Assembly (NCBI RefSeq): GCF_002799245.1
Contig: NZ_NEQV01000002.1
Span: forward strand, 62,001 to 126,000
Origin: Stenotrophomonas maltophilia
GTDB lineage: Bacteria; Pseudomonadota; Gammaproteobacteria; Xanthomonadales; Xanthomonadaceae
DNA: 64,000 bases
Direction: 5' to 3'
Part shown: positions 53,529 to 63,682 of the stretch, one piece after another
Position numbering within the stretch: the stretch's first letter is position 1
How the letters are laid out: each line of letters opens with the position of its first letter
Made by a program: the position numbers and the translations under genes
Notes under the pieces: generated by a model
What the model saw: only the letters and a program-made list of their open reading frames with translations
What the model was told of the DNA's origin: nothing
Database searches by the model: none

Positions 53529-55574
53529 TCAGAACCGTGCGGTCATGCTGAGGAAGTAGCTGCGCCCGGCGACGAAGTAGTCGGTGGAGCCTTCCGCATA
53601 CAGCTTCTTGTCGGCCAGGTTGCTGATGCCACCGCGCAGGGTCAGCACCTCGTTGACGTTCCATGCAGCGGTCAGGTCATACAGGGTGTAGGCCTTGAGG
53701 AAGGTCGTGGCGGTGCCGGTCTGCTTGCCGGTGTACTGCGCCGACAGGCTGCTGGAGAACACCGTGCTGGGCGTCCAGTCCAGCGACGAATAGCCGGAGA
53801 ATTCCGGCGTATCGATCAGGTTGCGGCCGGTGGTCAGGTTCCTGGCTTCCTTCATCCAGGTCGCCGAGGTGCGCCAGCGCCACTGCTCGCCGAACCGGAC
53901 GTTGAGGTTGCCTTCCATGCCGCTGGTGCGTGCGCGCTGTACGTTGCTCATGCGTGTCCACCAGATGCCATTGAACCGGCCCAGCGGGGCGTATTCGATC
54001 TTGTTCCGGAAGTCGGTATGGAAGTAGGTCACGCCGGCATCGATCAGGTCATTGTCGAAGCTGATGCCGATCTCGCGGTTGGTGCTGGTTTCCGGATCCA
54101 GGTCCGGGTTGCCGGCCATGTAGCACCCGCCGCGGGTGTAGCCCAGCGGAATCAGCGAGGTACAGCCGCGGCCGCCGGACTGGGTGGCCGCGCTGGGCGA
54201 ATTCTCGGTCAGGCTGGGCGCACGGAAGCCCTTGGAGACGCCACCGCGGATCGTCCATTGTTCAGCGGGGTGCCAGACCAGGTACGCACGCGGGCTGACG
54301 TGGCCGCCGAACTGCTCGTGATGGTCCAGGCGCGCGCCCACGGTCAGGGCCAGGGTGCGGTGCAGCTTCAGCTCGTCCTCGACAAACAGCGCCCAGGTAT
54401 CCACTTCCAGGCTGGAGCCGCTGACCGCGTTGCCGGCATAGTCGATCGGCGCGCGGCCGATGGTGTCGGTGTTGGTCAGCTCCTGGCGCTTCCACTGGCC
54501 ACCCACGGCGAACTGGTGCTCAACGCCCAGCGTGAATGGCGTGGTCAGGCTGCCTTCGATGATCGTATCGGTGGCCTCGGAACGGCCGGTGGCGCCAATG
54601 TCGTTCTTGTATTCGGTCCAGTACGCGCTCAGCTTGGAGGTACCGAAGCTCCACTTGCCGTCGTGGTTGAGCGCCAGCGAGCTGCGCTTGAGCTCACTGG
54701 CACCCCAGGCACCTTCGTCCTGCTTTTCCAGCGACGCATCGATGAAGGCCTGCTGCACGCCGTGGCCCGCCTCCAGCGACAGTTCCTGTGCGTCGCTCAG
54801 CTTCCACTGCAGCAGCGCATCGACATTGCGGTCCTTCTCGCCGGCATAGGCGTTGCCGTAGACACCGTCATTGGACTGGTCCGAATCACGGCGCATGCTG
54901 TTGGCACCGATGCGCAGGCCGAAGCGTTCGCCCAGCGGGCCGGAGAAGGTCGCACCGATCTGCTGGGTGTCGCCGCGCTTGCCATCACCTGGGCGGGTAT
55001 AGCTGTGGGTGGCGCTGCCGTTCCATTCATCGCCGATGCGCCGGGTGATGATGTTGATCACCCCGCCCATGGCATCGGAGCCATACAGCGAGGACATCGG
55101 TCCACGCACCACTTCGATGCGTTCGATCTGGTCGGGCGAGATCCAGTTCAGGTCCTGGCGGCCGAGGTCGGGGCGATAGTTGGTCGAGGCCGAACTGCCC
55201 ATGCGCTTGCCGTCCACCAGCACCAGCGTGTAGTTGGAGGGCATGCCACGCAGCTTGATCTTGGACTGTTCGCCGACCGCGCTGAGGCCACCGGTCACGC
55301 CCGGCACGCGGCTGAGCAGGGTGGCCAGGTCGGGCACCGGCTGGCGCTCGATGTCCTCGCGGCTGATCACGCTGATGCTGGCCGGGGCATCCTTGATCCA
55401 CTGCTGGTTGCCCGAGGCGGTGACCACGACGGTATCCAGGTCCTTGGTGGAGGCATCGGCGCTGGCCGCTGCGGCGGCCAGGCCGGGCAGGGCCAGCAGG
55501 CAGGCGATGGCCAGGGCGCTGGCCAGGCGGGTGCGCGGCAGGCGCGCGGAACGGGAACGGGACGACAGGGACAT
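53529..55574 (-). CDS. TonB-dependent siderophore-type receptor
   Basis: The 681-aa protein has a signal peptide (LASALAIACLLALPGLAAAA) and a TonB box-like DTVVVTAS. Its plug domain has ISREDIERQPVPDLATLLSR and IERIEVVRGPMSSLYGSDAM, and its barrel ends SYFLSMTARF. Size and plug motifs fit the FepA/CirA/BfeA group of catechol-siderophore or colicin receptors. The start at 55574 has GGAAG at a good distance; ATG 55586 lacks a site. A candidate Fur box lies upstream. The ligand is probably a ferric siderophore, by family. Confidence 0.9.
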   Translation of the reverse strand: MSLSSRSRSARLPRTRLASALAIACLLALPGLAAAAASADASTKDLDTVVVTASGNQQWIKDAPASISVISREDIERQPVPDLATLLSRVPGVTGGLSAVGEQSKIKLRGMPSNYTLVLVDGKRMGSSASTNYRPDLGRQDLNWISPDQIERIEVVRGPMSSLYGSDAMGGVINIITRRIGDEWNGSATHSYTRPGDGKRGDTQQIGATFSGPLGERFGLRIGANSMRRDSDQSNDGVYGNAYAGEKDRNVDALLQWKLSDAQELSLEAGHGVQQAFIDASLEKQDEGAWGASELKRSSLALNHDGKWSFGTSKLSAYWTEYKNDIGATGRSEATDTIIEGSLTTPFTLGVEHQFAVGGQWKRQELTNTDTIGRAPIDYAGNAVSGSSLEVDTWALFVEDELKLHRTLALTVGARLDHHEQFGGHVSPRAYLVWHPAEQWTIRGGVSKGFRAPSLTENSPSAATQSGGRGCTSLIPLGYTRGGCYMAGNPDLDPETSTNREIGISFDNDLIDAGVTYFHTDFRNKIEYAPLGRFNGIWWTRMSNVQRARTSGMEGNLNVRFGEQWRWRTSATWMKEARNLTTGRNLIDTPEFSGYSSLDWTPSTVFSSSLSAQYTGKQTGTATTFLKAYTLYDLTAAWNVNEVLTLRGGISNLADKKLYAEGSTDYFVAGRSYFLSMTARF

Positions 55575-55724
55575 GACGGCTTCCATGGGAGGTGGGGAGA
55601 CCCTGTGGAAGCAGCAGGCGCAGGCAGACAGCAGGCAGCCACCCCTTCCGTGGGTCGTTGGGCGCGGCGTGGACCGGCGCAGCTGGGTGGGTCGCGGCCG
55701 TGCGGAAGACGGTGACCTGCCTGG

Positions 55725-55744
55725 TTAATGAAATGATAACCGTT
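55725..55744. promoter_or_regulatory. Candidate Fur box upstream of the TonB receptor
   Basis: TTAATGAAATGATAACCGTT is AT-rich in a GC-rich gap and matches the ATGA/ATAAT half-site pattern of Fur sites moderately. It lies about 150 bp upstream of the receptor start, on the right side for the minus-strand promoter. The stretch 55787-56068 upstream of opgH shows no further gene. Confidence 0.5.
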
Positions 55745-56068
55745 CGCGTTTGTTACGATCCAGTACCGGGAGCAACGCAGTGACATCTGGCCACCCCCCG
55801 GCGCGATCGCCTGCTATTTGCTGAATGGGGATAAATCCCGGCGTAGACCTTCGCACCCGGCTTACATTCGGCACCCTAGACTGGGCCGCATTTTCGATTC
55901 CGCCCCGTTGGAGATCGTGTGGGTTCCGGTAGTGACAGACATCGACTGTGCGGCTTGAGGCCGACACAGCCAGGACAAGTGCGGGCGCCGGGAAAGCGCG
56001 CCGGGAACCTTGGTGCATGCAGCCCGGCCGGGATGGCCGGCCGTGCCGACGGCGCGGAGTAGGCGACG

Positions 56069-57994
56069 ATGGGGGTGCAGACCATCCATGCGGAAGCAGA
56101 AACGCCCCGGCTCGATGCCGGCTGGGCGCTGCTGCCCGCTGAATCTCCGTTGCCGATGCCCGAACAGACCTTGCGCGAAGGTGCACTGAAGGTCCGCCGG
56201 CATCGCACGTCGCCGCGCCTGATCGGCCTGCGCCGGCTGTACATCTTTGGTGGCACGCTCGGCATGACCGCCGTGGCCACGCGGATGATGTGGCGGGTGC
56301 TGTCGGCCAACGGCATCAGTGTGCTCGAAGCCTGCCTGCTGGTGCTGTTCGTCGGCCTGTTTGCCTGGATCGCGCTGTCGTTCGCCAGCGCCCTGGCCGG
56401 CTTCCTGACCGCGGTGTTCGACCGTGGCTATCGCCTCGGCATCGACCCGGACAAGCCGTTGCCGGCCGTGCACAGCCGTACCGCGCTGTTGATGCCGACC
56501 TACAACGAAGACCCGCGCCGCCTGCTGGCGGGCCTGCAGGCGATCTACGAGTCGGTGGCGGCCACCGGCCAGCTCGACCGCTTCGACTTCTTCGTGCTCA
56601 GCGATACCCGCCGCGAGGACATCGCCGCTGCCGAGGAGCAGGTGTTCGCCGAGCTGCGCGAGCGGGTGCCGGATGGGCAGACCCGCCTGTTCTACCGTCG
56701 CCGTGGTGACAACAGCGGGCGCAAGGCCGGCAACATCGCCGACTGGGTCCGCCGCTTCGGCGGCGCCTACCCGCAGATGCTGATCCTCGACGCCGACAGC
56801 CTGATGACCGGCGACAGCATCGTGCGCCTGGTGGCCGGCATGGAGCACAACGCCGACGTCGGACTGATCCAGACCCTGCCGTCGGTGATCGGCGGCCGCA
56901 CCCTGTTCGCGCGCATGCAGCAGTTCGGTGGCCGCGTGTACGGGCCGGTGATCGCCCGCGGTGTGGCCTGGTGGCATGGCGCCGAGAGCAATTACTGGGG
57001 CCATAACGCCATCATCCGTACCCGTGCCTTCGCCGACCACGCCGGCCTGCCGGCGCTGCCGGGGCGCAAGCCGTTCGGCGGCCACGTGCTCAGCCATGAC
57101 TTCGTCGAAGCGGCGTTGATGCGTCGTGGCGGCTGGGCCGCGCACATGGTGCCCTACCTCGGTGGCAGCTATGAAGAGGGCCCGCCGACGCTGACCGACC
57201 TGCTGGTGCGCGACCGCCGCTGGTGCCAGGGCAACCTGCAGCACGGCAAGGTGGTCGGCAGCCGCGGGCTGCACTGGATCAGCCGCACGCACATGCTGAT
57301 CGGCATCGGCCACTATTTCACCGCACCGATGTGGGCAATGCTGATGCTGATCGGCATCGCCATCCCGCTGTTCCAGGAGGGCATCGATTTCAACGCCCTG
57401 CTGCACCTGTCGCCCAGCGTGTACTGGCGTGCACAGGACGAAGAGCAGGTGGTGCGCCTGTTCGCTGCGACCATGGCGGTGCTGCTGCTGCCCAAGGTGC
57501 TCGGCTACCTGGCGATGCTGCTGGACCCGGTCGACCGACGTGGCTGTGGCGGTACGATCCGTGCCTTCGTGTCGATGCTGGTGGAGACCGTACTGGCCGC
57601 GTTGATGGCGCCGGTGGTGATGTACGTGCAGTCGCGTGGCGTGGCTGAAGTGCTGTCCGGCCGCGATTCCGGCTGGGATGCGCAGCAGCGTGACGACGGC
57701 GGCATCTCGTGGATGGCGCTGATCCGTGGCTACGGTGGCCTGGGTGTGTTCGGCGCCTTCATGGGCGTGCTGGCCTGGGCGGTGTCGCCATCGCTGGCCG
57801 CGTGGATGGCGCCGGTGGTGATCGGCATGGTGCTGGCGGTGCCGGTGGTGGCGTTGACCTCGCTGCGTGGTCCGGGTGCCTTCCTGCATCGCCTGGGGCT
57901 GCTGGACATTCCCGAGGAGAACATCCCGCCGCCGGTGCTGGTACGCGCCGCGCAGCTGCGCCGGGAAGCGGCCGAGCAACCGCCGCTGTACTGA
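56069..57994 (+). CDS. opgH: Glucans biosynthesis glucosyltransferase OpgH (MdoH)
   Basis: The 641-aa inner-membrane protein belongs to glycosyltransferase family 2 of the MdoH type. It makes the glucan backbone of periplasmic glucans. Visible marks are [20 protein letters not shown], the DxD-like D241-A-D243 in [30 protein letters not shown] and the [14 protein letters not shown] box (W385). N-terminal membrane segments lie at about 60-135 and four more after residue 410. It ends in a soluble helix with [13 protein letters not shown] lies upstream of the ATG. opgG is not adjacent, as is usual in Xanthomonadaceae with OpgH alone. Confidence 0.93.
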   Translation: MGVQTIHAEAETPRLDAGWALLPAESPLPMPEQTLREGALKVRRHRTSPRLIGLRRLYIFGGTLGMTAVATRMMWRVLSANGISVLEACLLVLFVGLFAWIALSFASALAGFLTAVFDRGYRLGIDPDKPLPAVHSRTALLMPTYNEDPRRLLAGLQAIYESVAATGQLDRFDFFVLSDTRREDIAAAEEQVFAELRERVPDGQTRLFYRRRGDNSGRKAGNIADWVRRFGGAYPQMLILDADSLMTGDSIVRLVAGMEHNADVGLIQTLPSVIGGRTLFARMQQFGGRVYGPVIARGVAWWHGAESNYWGHNAIIRTRAFADHAGLPALPGRKPFGGHVLSHDFVEAALMRRGGWAAHMVPYLGGSYEEGPPTLTDLLVRDRRWCQGNLQHGKVVGSRGLHWISRTHMLIGIGHYFTAPMWAMLMLIGIAIPLFQEGIDFNALLHLSPSVYWRAQDEEQVVRLFAATMAVLLLPKVLGYLAMLLDPVDRRGCGGTIRAFVSMLVETVLAALMAPVVMYVQSRGVAEVLSGRDSGWDAQQRDDGGISWMALIRGYGGLGVFGAFMGVLAWAVSPSLAAWMAPVVIGMVLAVPVVALTSLRGPGAFLHRLGLLDIPEENIPPPVLVRAAQLRREAAEQPPLY

Positions 57995-58044
57995 TTGCCC
58001 CGCGCCAGCGGCATAATGCGGCTCGAACTTGAAGGAGCCGCATC

Positions 58045-58704
58045 ATGCTGCAAACGGTGGAACAGGAAACCGGCGCCTCGCCGCAGTGGTCGGTGATCTG
58101 GCTGCACGGCCTCGGCGCCGACGGCCATGATTTCGCGCCGATCGTGCCGGAGCTGGTGCGGCCGCATTGGCCGGCGCTGCGCTTCGTGTTCCCGCACGCA
58201 CCGGTGCGGCCGATCACGATCAACAACGGCGTGCCGATGCGCGGCTGGTACGACATCGTCGGCATGGACTTCCGTTCGCGCGCCGACATGGCCGGCGTGC
58301 AGGAATCGGTGGTGCAGCTGGATGCGCTGATCGCGCGTGAGATCGAGCGTGGCATCCCGGCCGGGAAGATCTTCCTGGCCGGCTTCTCGCAGGGTGGCGC
58401 GATCATCCTGACCGCCGCGCTGTCGCGTACCGCGCCGCTGGCCGGCTTGATCGCGCTGTCCACCTATCTGCCCGAAGCCGACAGCGCCAAGCGTGTTGAA
58501 GGCGCAGTGCAGGTGCCGGTATTCATGGCCCATGGCAGTGGCGACCCGGTGATCCCGCAGGCCGTGGCTGCGCACAGCGCACAGGCGCTGCGCACGCTGG
58601 GCCTGGACGTGGCGTGGCACAGCTACCCGATGGCCCACCAGGTCTGTGCCGAAGAGATCCAGGCACTGGCTGACTGGCTGCAGGAACGCCTGGGCGCGGC
58701 CTGA
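58045..58704 (+). CDS. Carboxylesterase/phospholipase (alpha/beta hydrolase)
   Basis: The 219-aa protein has the full triad of the LYPLA-type carboxylesterases: S115 in GFSQGG, D167 in GSGDPVIP and H198 in MAHQVC, with an oxyanion-side HGLGADGHDF at the start. It is cytoplasmic and acts on short-chain esters or lysophospholipids by family. The gene is 3 bp upstream of the histidine kinase gene and is probably in one operon with algZ/algR-like genes. Confidence 0.93.
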   Translation: MLQTVEQETGASPQWSVIWLHGLGADGHDFAPIVPELVRPHWPALRFVFPHAPVRPITINNGVPMRGWYDIVGMDFRSRADMAGVQESVVQLDALIAREIERGIPAGKIFLAGFSQGGAIILTAALSRTAPLAGLIALSTYLPEADSAKRVEGAVQVPVFMAHGSGDPVIPQAVAAHSAQALRTLGLDVAWHSYPMAHQVCAEEIQALADWLQERLGAA

Positions 58705-58707
58705 GCC

Positions 58708-59751
58708 ATGTCCCCGCCCAGCACACCGCCGTGGATGCCGGAACTGTGCCGCCTGCCGCGGCTGGCGGCGATGCTCGGCCTGGCCGAGCTGGTGGTGGTG
58801 GTGCTGGCCCTGGCCCCGGATGGCAGCCGCCACTGGACCTTCGGTGAACTGGTGTCGGCCAGTGGATTCGCCCTATGGCTGGCGTTGGCGGTGACCGCCA
58901 GCCTGTGCCTGCTGCGGAACGCGCTGTCGAGGCTGCCGCAGATGCTGGGGGCGGTCGCTGCGATTACGCTGGCAACCCTGATCGCGGTGGTCTGTGCCGG
59001 TATCGTGCACGCCTTGTATGCGGTGCTGGGTGACAGCTTCGCCAGCGGCATCAGCTTCTGGCGCTTCACCCTTGGAAGTGCAGCAACCACAGCGCTGATC
59101 ACCGCGCTGGCGCTGCGCTACTTCTATGTCAGCGACCGCTGGGCCGCACAGGTGCAGGCCAATGCGCGCGCCCAGGCCGACGCGCTGCAGGCGCGGATCC
59201 GCCCGCACTTCCTGTTCAACAGCATGAACCTCATCGCCAGCCTGCTGCATCGCGATCCTGCGGTGGCCGAACGTGCCGTACTCGATCTGTCCGACCTGTT
59301 CCGCGCGGCGCTGGGGGCAGGCGAGGGCGATTCCACCCTGCGCGACGAATGCGAGCTGGCCGAGCGTTACCTGTCGATCGAATCGCTGCGCCTGGGCGAA
59401 CGCCTGCAGGTGCGTTGGCAACGCGACGAGCCGCTGCCATGGGACCTGCCATTGCCCAGGCTGGTACTGCAGCCGCTGGTGGAAAACGCCGTGCTGCATG
59501 GTATCTCGCGCTTGCCTGACGGCGGCACCATCGAACTGCAGCTGGTGCGCGAGGGCAATGAGCTGCAGATCCGCGTGCGCAACCCGGCGCCGGATCCGCA
59601 GGCGCCCGGGCTGGCGTTGGCGCGGGGGGCAGGCCATGCCCAGCACAGCATCGGCCATCGGCTGGCCTGGCGCTTTGGCAGCGCTGCGCGGATGACGGCT
59701 GGCTGGAGCGAGGGCTACTATGCCTGCCAGGTGACAGTGCCGATCCAGTGA
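58708..59751 (+). CDS. LytS/AlgZ-type sensor histidine kinase
   Basis: The 347-aa protein has four N-terminal membrane segments (about residues 20-140). A His_kinase domain follows with the phosphoacceptor H167 in RIRPHFLFNSMNLIASLL and a short ATP-binding half (LPRLVLQPLVENAVLHGISR). This is the AlgZ/FimS-type kinase. It overlaps no gene, but the response regulator starts 10 bp after it, forming a two-component pair. In relatives this pair controls surface behaviours such as twitching and exopolysaccharide production. Confidence 0.9.
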   Translation: MSPPSTPPWMPELCRLPRLAAMLGLAELVVVVLALAPDGSRHWTFGELVSASGFALWLALAVTASLCLLRNALSRLPQMLGAVAAITLATLIAVVCAGIVHALYAVLGDSFASGISFWRFTLGSAATTALITALALRYFYVSDRWAAQVQANARAQADALQARIRPHFLFNSMNLIASLLHRDPAVAERAVLDLSDLFRAALGAGEGDSTLRDECELAERYLSIESLRLGERLQVRWQRDEPLPWDLPLPRLVLQPLVENAVLHGISRLPDGGTIELQLVREGNELQIRVRNPAPDPQAPGLALARGAGHAQHSIGHRLAWRFGSAARMTAGWSEGYYACQVTVPIQ

Positions 59752-59761
59752 GGGAACGATC

Positions 59762-60493
59762 GTGAGGGTAGTCATCGCTGATGACGAGCCACTGGCGCGC
59801 GAGCGCCTGCGCAGCCTGTTGGCGGCGCAGGACGGCGTGGACGTGGTGGCCGAGGCTGGCAACGGCGAGCAGGCCCTGCACGCCTGCGCGGAGCTGCAGC
59901 CGGACCTGGTCCTGCTGGATATCGCGATGTCCGGGCTGGACGGCCTGGAAGCGGCCCGCCACCTGGCCAGCTTCGAACCGCGGCCGGCGGTGGTGTTCTG
60001 CACCGCCTACGATGCGCATGCGCTGTCGGCGTTCGAGGCTGCGGCGATCGATTACCTGATGAAGCCAGTGCGCGCCGAACGATTGGCGGCGGCGATTGCG
60101 CGTGCACGCACGTTCCTGGCCGGCCGTGATGGCCAGCCGCAGGAGCACAGCGGGCAGCAGGCACGCAGCGTGCTGTGCGCGCGCCTGCGTGGCAGCCTGC
60201 GCCTGATTCCGCTGGACGATATCCACTACCTGCAGGCCGAGGAAAAGTACGTAGTGGTGCACCACGCACGCGGCGAGGACCTGATCGAGGAGTCGCTGAA
60301 GTCGCTGGAAGAAGAGTTCGCCAGCCGTTTCATCCGCATCCATCGCAACTGCCTGGTGGCACGCCACGAGCTGGTGGAACTGCGTCGAGGCTCGGGTGGC
60401 CAGGTGCAGGCGGTGCTGCGGCATGGCAAGCAGCCGCTGGAAGTCAGCCGCCGCTGCGTGGCGACGCTGAAGCAGGAATTGCGGCATCTGTGA
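59762..60493 (+). CDS. algR: LytTR response regulator, AlgR type
   Basis: The 243-aa regulator has a receiver with D8/D9 (IADDEPLARERL), the phosphoacceptor D53 in LVLLDIAMSGLDG and K-containing DYLMKPV. A LytTR DNA-binding domain follows at about residues 135-243 (LDDIHYLQAEEKYVVVHHA, RFIRIHRNCLVARHEL). It forms a pair with the upstream kinase and is followed, after a repeat-rich gap, by hemC, the gene order also known for algR in gamma-proteobacteria. The symbol is assigned by architecture and context. Confidence 0.9.
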   Translation: MRVVIADDEPLARERLRSLLAAQDGVDVVAEAGNGEQALHACAELQPDLVLLDIAMSGLDGLEAARHLASFEPRPAVVFCTAYDAHALSAFEAAAIDYLMKPVRAERLAAAIARARTFLAGRDGQPQEHSGQQARSVLCARLRGSLRLIPLDDIHYLQAEEKYVVVHHARGEDLIEESLKSLEEEFASRFIRIHRNCLVARHELVELRRGSGGQVQAVLRHGKQPLEVSRRCVATLKQELRHL

Positions 60494-60531
60494 GTGTTCC
60501 GCGCGGCCTGCGGCCGCGACTGCTTTCAGAT

Positions 60532-60562
<31 letters not shown>

Positions 60563-60599
60563 GGGTCATGGCTCGGTGTTGCTACGTGCTGGGTCGGGC

Positions 60600-60960
60600 C
60601 GGGATGGGGTGGCGGGACACGCTGCAAGTACATCCCTGTAAGCTCGATGGCGCCATCCATGGCGCCAACGGTCCCGCCACCCCACCCCGGCCCGACCCTC
60701 TCGTCTTCGCTGCATCGGACGGCAAAAGCGTTGGTGTTATCGGCTTGGAAAGAGGGGTCAGATCCCTTTTCCTGCGGAAAAGGGATCTGACCCCGGAAGC
60801 CGCCGGCTGTTGCTTTTGCTTCTGCTTCTTTCTTTTGATCTTCCGTGGCGGCCGCACACGGAAACTGTCAGAGGCCGCGCGGGGTGGGCTGCGCAGGGGC
60901 GTGAGCCGCATGGATGCGGCGACCGAGCTTACATGGACGTACCTGCAGCGGCCCCTGCGC
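60600..60960. repeat. Palindrome-rich intergenic repeats
   Basis: The 580-bp gap between the response regulator and hemC holds no gene. Two related inverted blocks are seen: GGCGGGACACGCTGCAAGTA (about 60610-60630) with GCTCGATGGCGCCATCCATG, and GAGCTTACATGGACGTACCT (about 60926-60946) with CGCATGGATGCGGCGACC. Between them, GGGGTCAGATCCCTTTTCC (60754-60772) pairs perfectly with 60776-60794 around TGC. Such elements are dispersed in Xanthomonadaceae genomes and may act on mRNA stability or termination. Confidence 0.7.
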
Positions 60961-60990
60961 AGTCCATCCCGCCCGGCCAGCTCACAATGC

Positions 60991-61014
60991 CAGTCGACTA
61001 ACAGTCGACTCTAC
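60991..61014 (-). repeat. GTAG-headed palindrome (SMAG-type REP)
   Basis: On the minus strand GTAGAGTCGACTGTTAGTCGACT has the GTAG head and a stem (AGTCGAC/GTTAGTCGACT) typical of S. maltophilia SMAG repeats. It lies 60 bp upstream of hemC. Confidence 0.75.
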
Positions 61015-61075
61015 CGCCAGCCACGAGGGGCTCCGCCGTTGGCCGTATCCGCGCCGAAGGCGCGATAATGACCGG

Positions 61076-61987
61076 ATGGAAACCGTCCGCATCGCCACCC
61101 GCAAGAGCCCGCTCGCCCTCTGGCAGAGCGAACACGTCGCCGACCGCCTGCGCCAGGCCCATCCCGGCCTGCATGTGGAACTGGTGCCGATGAGCACCCG
61201 CGGTGACGAGGTGCTGGACCGCTCGCTGGCTGCGATCGGTGGCAAGGGCCTGTTCCTGAAAGAGCTGGAGCTGGCCATGCTGCGGGGTGAGGCCGACTGC
61301 GCCGTGCACTCGTTGAAGGATGTGCCGATGGAGCTGGACGAACCCTTCGCACTGCCGGCGATGCTGACCCGCCACGATCCGGCCGACGGTTTCGTCTCCA
61401 ACCTGTACGCCTCGCTGGACGCGCTGCCGATCGGCGCGCGGGTCGGTACTTCGTCACTGCGCCGCCAGGCCCAGCTGCGCGCGCTGCGCCCGGACCTGGA
61501 GCTGCTGGACCTGCGCGGCAACGTCAACACCCGCCTGGCCAAGCTCGACAACGGTGGCTACGACGCCATCGTGCTGGCCGTGGCCGGCCTGGAGCGTCTG
61601 GGCCTGGGCGATCGCATCGTCGCGCGGCTGCAGCCGCCGCAGTGGTTGCCGGCGCCGGCGCAGGGCGCGGTGGCGGTGGAGTGCGATGGTGGCAATACGC
61701 GGCTGATGGCGCTGTTCGCCACGCTTGATGACGCAGCCACGCGCGCCTGTGTGGAAGCCGAGCGGGCAATGAACCGCGCGCTGCATGGCAGCTGCCATGT
61801 GCCGGTGGCCGCGATCGCGCAGTGGCAGGGCGGCGATCTGCACCTGCAGGGGCTGGTCGGCAGTGCCAGCGATGGTCGTGCGGTGCGTGCCGAGGCGGTG
61901 GGCCCGGCCAGTGATCCGGAAGCGCTGGGCCGGCAGGTGGCCCGGCAGCTGCTGGATGACGGCGCCGGCGAGCTGTTGAACGCCTGA
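61076..61987 (+). CDS. hemC: Porphobilinogen deaminase
   Basis: The 303-aa enzyme joins four porphobilinogen units to hydroxymethylbilane in haem synthesis. Diagnostic stretches are [70 protein letters not shown] and [21 protein letters not shown]240 in [10 protein letters not shown] is the residue that carries the dipyrromethane cofactor. The ATG at 61076 gives the normal family length. Repeats flank the gene on both sides, so it is probably transcribed on its own. Confidence 0.97.
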   Translation: METVRIATRKSPLALWQSEHVADRLRQAHPGLHVELVPMSTRGDEVLDRSLAAIGGKGLFLKELELAMLRGEADCAVHSLKDVPMELDEPFALPAMLTRHDPADGFVSNLYASLDALPIGARVGTSSLRRQAQLRALRPDLELLDLRGNVNTRLAKLDNGGYDAIVLAVAGLERLGLGDRIVARLQPPQWLPAPAQGAVAVECDGGNTRLMALFATLDDAATRACVEAERAMNRALHGSCHVPVAAIAQWQGGDLHLQGLVGSASDGRAVRAEAVGPASDPEALGRQVARQLLDDGAGELLNA

Positions 61988-61999
61988 GCCCCAATTTCT

Positions 62000-62080
62000 G
62001 TAGAGCCGAGCCATGCTCGGCTGCGCTTCCCCGGAAAACCCCCGCGCTTCGCGGGTAAGTCGAGCATGGCTCGACTCTAC
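62000..62080. repeat. Inverted pair of GTAG palindromes (SMAG-type dimer)
   Basis: GTAGAGCCGAGCCATGCTCGGCT (62000-62022) is mirrored by AGTCGAGCATGGCTCGACTCTAC (62059-62080), with CCCGCG-CTTC-GCGGG between. Each unit is a hairpin and the two can pair with each other. It lies 13 bp after hemC. Confidence 0.85.
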
Positions 62081-62088
62081 AAGAACGA

Positions 62089-62111
62089 AACGGGCGCCCT
62101 TGGCGCCCGTT
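62089..62111. terminator. Hairpin terminator between hemC and the DUF481 gene
   Basis: AACGGGCGCC (62089-62098) pairs with GGCGCCCGTT (62102-62111). On the minus strand TTTCGTTCTT follows, so it serves the DUF481 gene, whose stop is 5 bp away. Confidence 0.75.
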
Positions 62112-62115
62112 CTGC

Positions 62116-62892
62116 TTACTTGAACTTGTAGACCACGTTCATCGTGGTCAGCGTATCGGTCTTGCGCTTGTCCGCCGCGACGTCGCTGTTGTAACGCGCC
62201 TGCCAGCCGGCCTTCAGCGCCAGGTGCTCGTTCATGCTCACCGAGACACCGAAGTCGTTCTGGCCGAAGGTGTTGTACGAACCGGACTCGACCAGCAGGG
62301 TGTTCACCAGGTCGGTGTTGTCGGTCAGCGAATACTTCATGTCGAACAGGCCACGGCCGATCAGGCCGGTGCGGGTGCGGTCATCCTCGGTGCTGTGGGT
62401 ACGGCGCACACCGGGGCCGATCTGCGCATCGAACGAGAAGCGCTCGGTGTTCCACAGGCGGGTGCCGTAACCCAGACCGAACGAGCTCTGGCGGTCGTAG
62501 GTGGCGAAGTCGTCGCGCTCGGTACGCACCGTGGCGGTCAGCTGGCGGTGCTCGCCCAGCTGCAGCGCGCTGCCGGCGCTGCCGGTGTAGCGGTTGGCGG
62601 TGGTGTTGTTGCGGCGGGTGGTGGTGCCGTCGTCGTTGGTCTCGGTCACCTTGGAGCTGGAGCGCAGGCCGAACAGGTCCATGCTGTGCACCCAGTCGCC
62701 GTCGGTGTAGCGCAGGCGCAGGCGGCCGTTGAAGCTCTCGGTGCTGCTGTTGCCGCGTGCCGAGGCAAAGCCGAGCTCGCCGCCGCTGCCGCTCCACGGC
62801 GAGGACATCGCCGCCAGCTCGGAGGCATCCTGCGCGTATGCAAGCGGCGCACACAGCAGCAGGGGGATCAGCAGGGACACGCGCAGGGACAT
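62116..62892 (-). CDS. DUF481 outer-membrane protein (YdiY-like)
   Basis: The 258-aa protein has a signal peptide (SLLIPLLLCAPLAYAQ) and a beta-barrel-like run: WSGSGGELGFASARGNSSTE, then alternate aromatic strands and a final TDTLTTMNVVYKFK. DUF481 proteins resemble the salt-induced YdiY and may be small outer-membrane barrels. The pattern GELGF..ARGNS is the family start. It is a single gene with its own terminator. No role is established here. Confidence 0.85.
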   Translation of the reverse strand: MSLRVSLLIPLLLCAPLAYAQDASELAAMSSPWSGSGGELGFASARGNSSTESFNGRLRLRYTDGDWVHSMDLFGLRSSSKVTETNDDGTTTRRNNTTANRYTGSAGSALQLGEHRQLTATVRTERDDFATYDRQSSFGLGYGTRLWNTERFSFDAQIGPGVRRTHSTEDDRTRTGLIGRGLFDMKYSLTDNTDLVNTLLVESGSYNTFGQNDFGVSVSMNEHLALKAGWQARYNSDVAADKRKTDTLTTMNVVYKFK

Positions 62893-62998
62893 CGAGGCTT
62901 CTCCGAAACGGTTAACAGCCGGTGATGATACTGGAAGCGTGATGGCGGTCCGAATCGATCCAATGCGCGCTTCAGCGAACGTTGCCGCGACCGCCTAT

Positions 62999-63601
62999 TC
63001 AGGGCAAATCGACACGCAATTCAGGGTCGTTGAAGCGCGAATAGCGCAGGCGCAGCTGGAAGCTGCGGCCGTTGCTGCTGCCGCTGCGCACGATCTGGCG
63101 GGGCAGGCCCTGGGCATCCACCCAGTACTCAAGGCGTTCGCCGGGCTGGGGGCCGCGCAGCCGGTAGTGCCGGGTCTCGACCCCGTCCAGCATCTGGCTG
63201 CCGAGGTCTTCGGCCTTCAGATCGGCGGGCAGGGCATCGGCCGGCAGCGGGTTGCGCCACTGCTCGAGCAGGCCGGGAGGGGTCGGCACCTGGCGGATCG
63301 CACCGTCGGCCTGCAGGAACATGGTGTCACCGATGATGGTCTGCGGCCCGGCCGGGGTTTGCACCCGGAAACGGTCGGGCGCGACGAAGTCCATGGCGCT
63401 GCGAACCGGCTGCGGTGCGCCCAGCACCTCCAGCTCGGCGTGAAAGCTGCGCAGGGCCGCGAAACGCTGGCTGGCGCCCAGCACCGCCTGTGCCGGATCG
63501 GCGGCGGGTACCGGGGCCGCGGTGCCGGCCGGCGCTGGCGCGCGATCGCAGGCGGCCAGCAGCAGGCAGGCCAGCAGGGACAGGGCAGGCAACCGGCGCA
63601 T
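62999..63601 (-). CDS. LolA-like lipoprotein
   Basis: The 200-aa protein has a lipobox (LACLLLAAC). The mature part has a LolA/DUF2092-type look: FAALRSFHAELEVLGA, MDFVAPDRFRVQTPAGPQTI and YWVDAQGLPRQIVRSG. It is probably an outer-membrane or periplasmic lipoprotein of unknown cargo. The start at 63601 follows GGAATG; a longer start at 63715 overlaps the promoter and start of the divergent regulator gene. Confidence 0.7.
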   Translation of the reverse strand: MRRLPALSLLACLLLAACDRAPAPAGTAAPVPAADPAQAVLGASQRFAALRSFHAELEVLGAPQPVRSAMDFVAPDRFRVQTPAGPQTIIGDTMFLQADGAIRQVPTPPGLLEQWRNPLPADALPADLKAEDLGSQMLDGVETRHYRLRGPQPGERLEYWVDAQGLPRQIVRSGSSNGRSFQLRLRYSRFNDPELRVDLP

Positions 63602-63682
63602 CGGGCATTCCATGGGGGTGGGGGCGACCACGATAGCCCAAACGTCCCACACAAGACCCGCGACTCGGACATAATCGGGGGT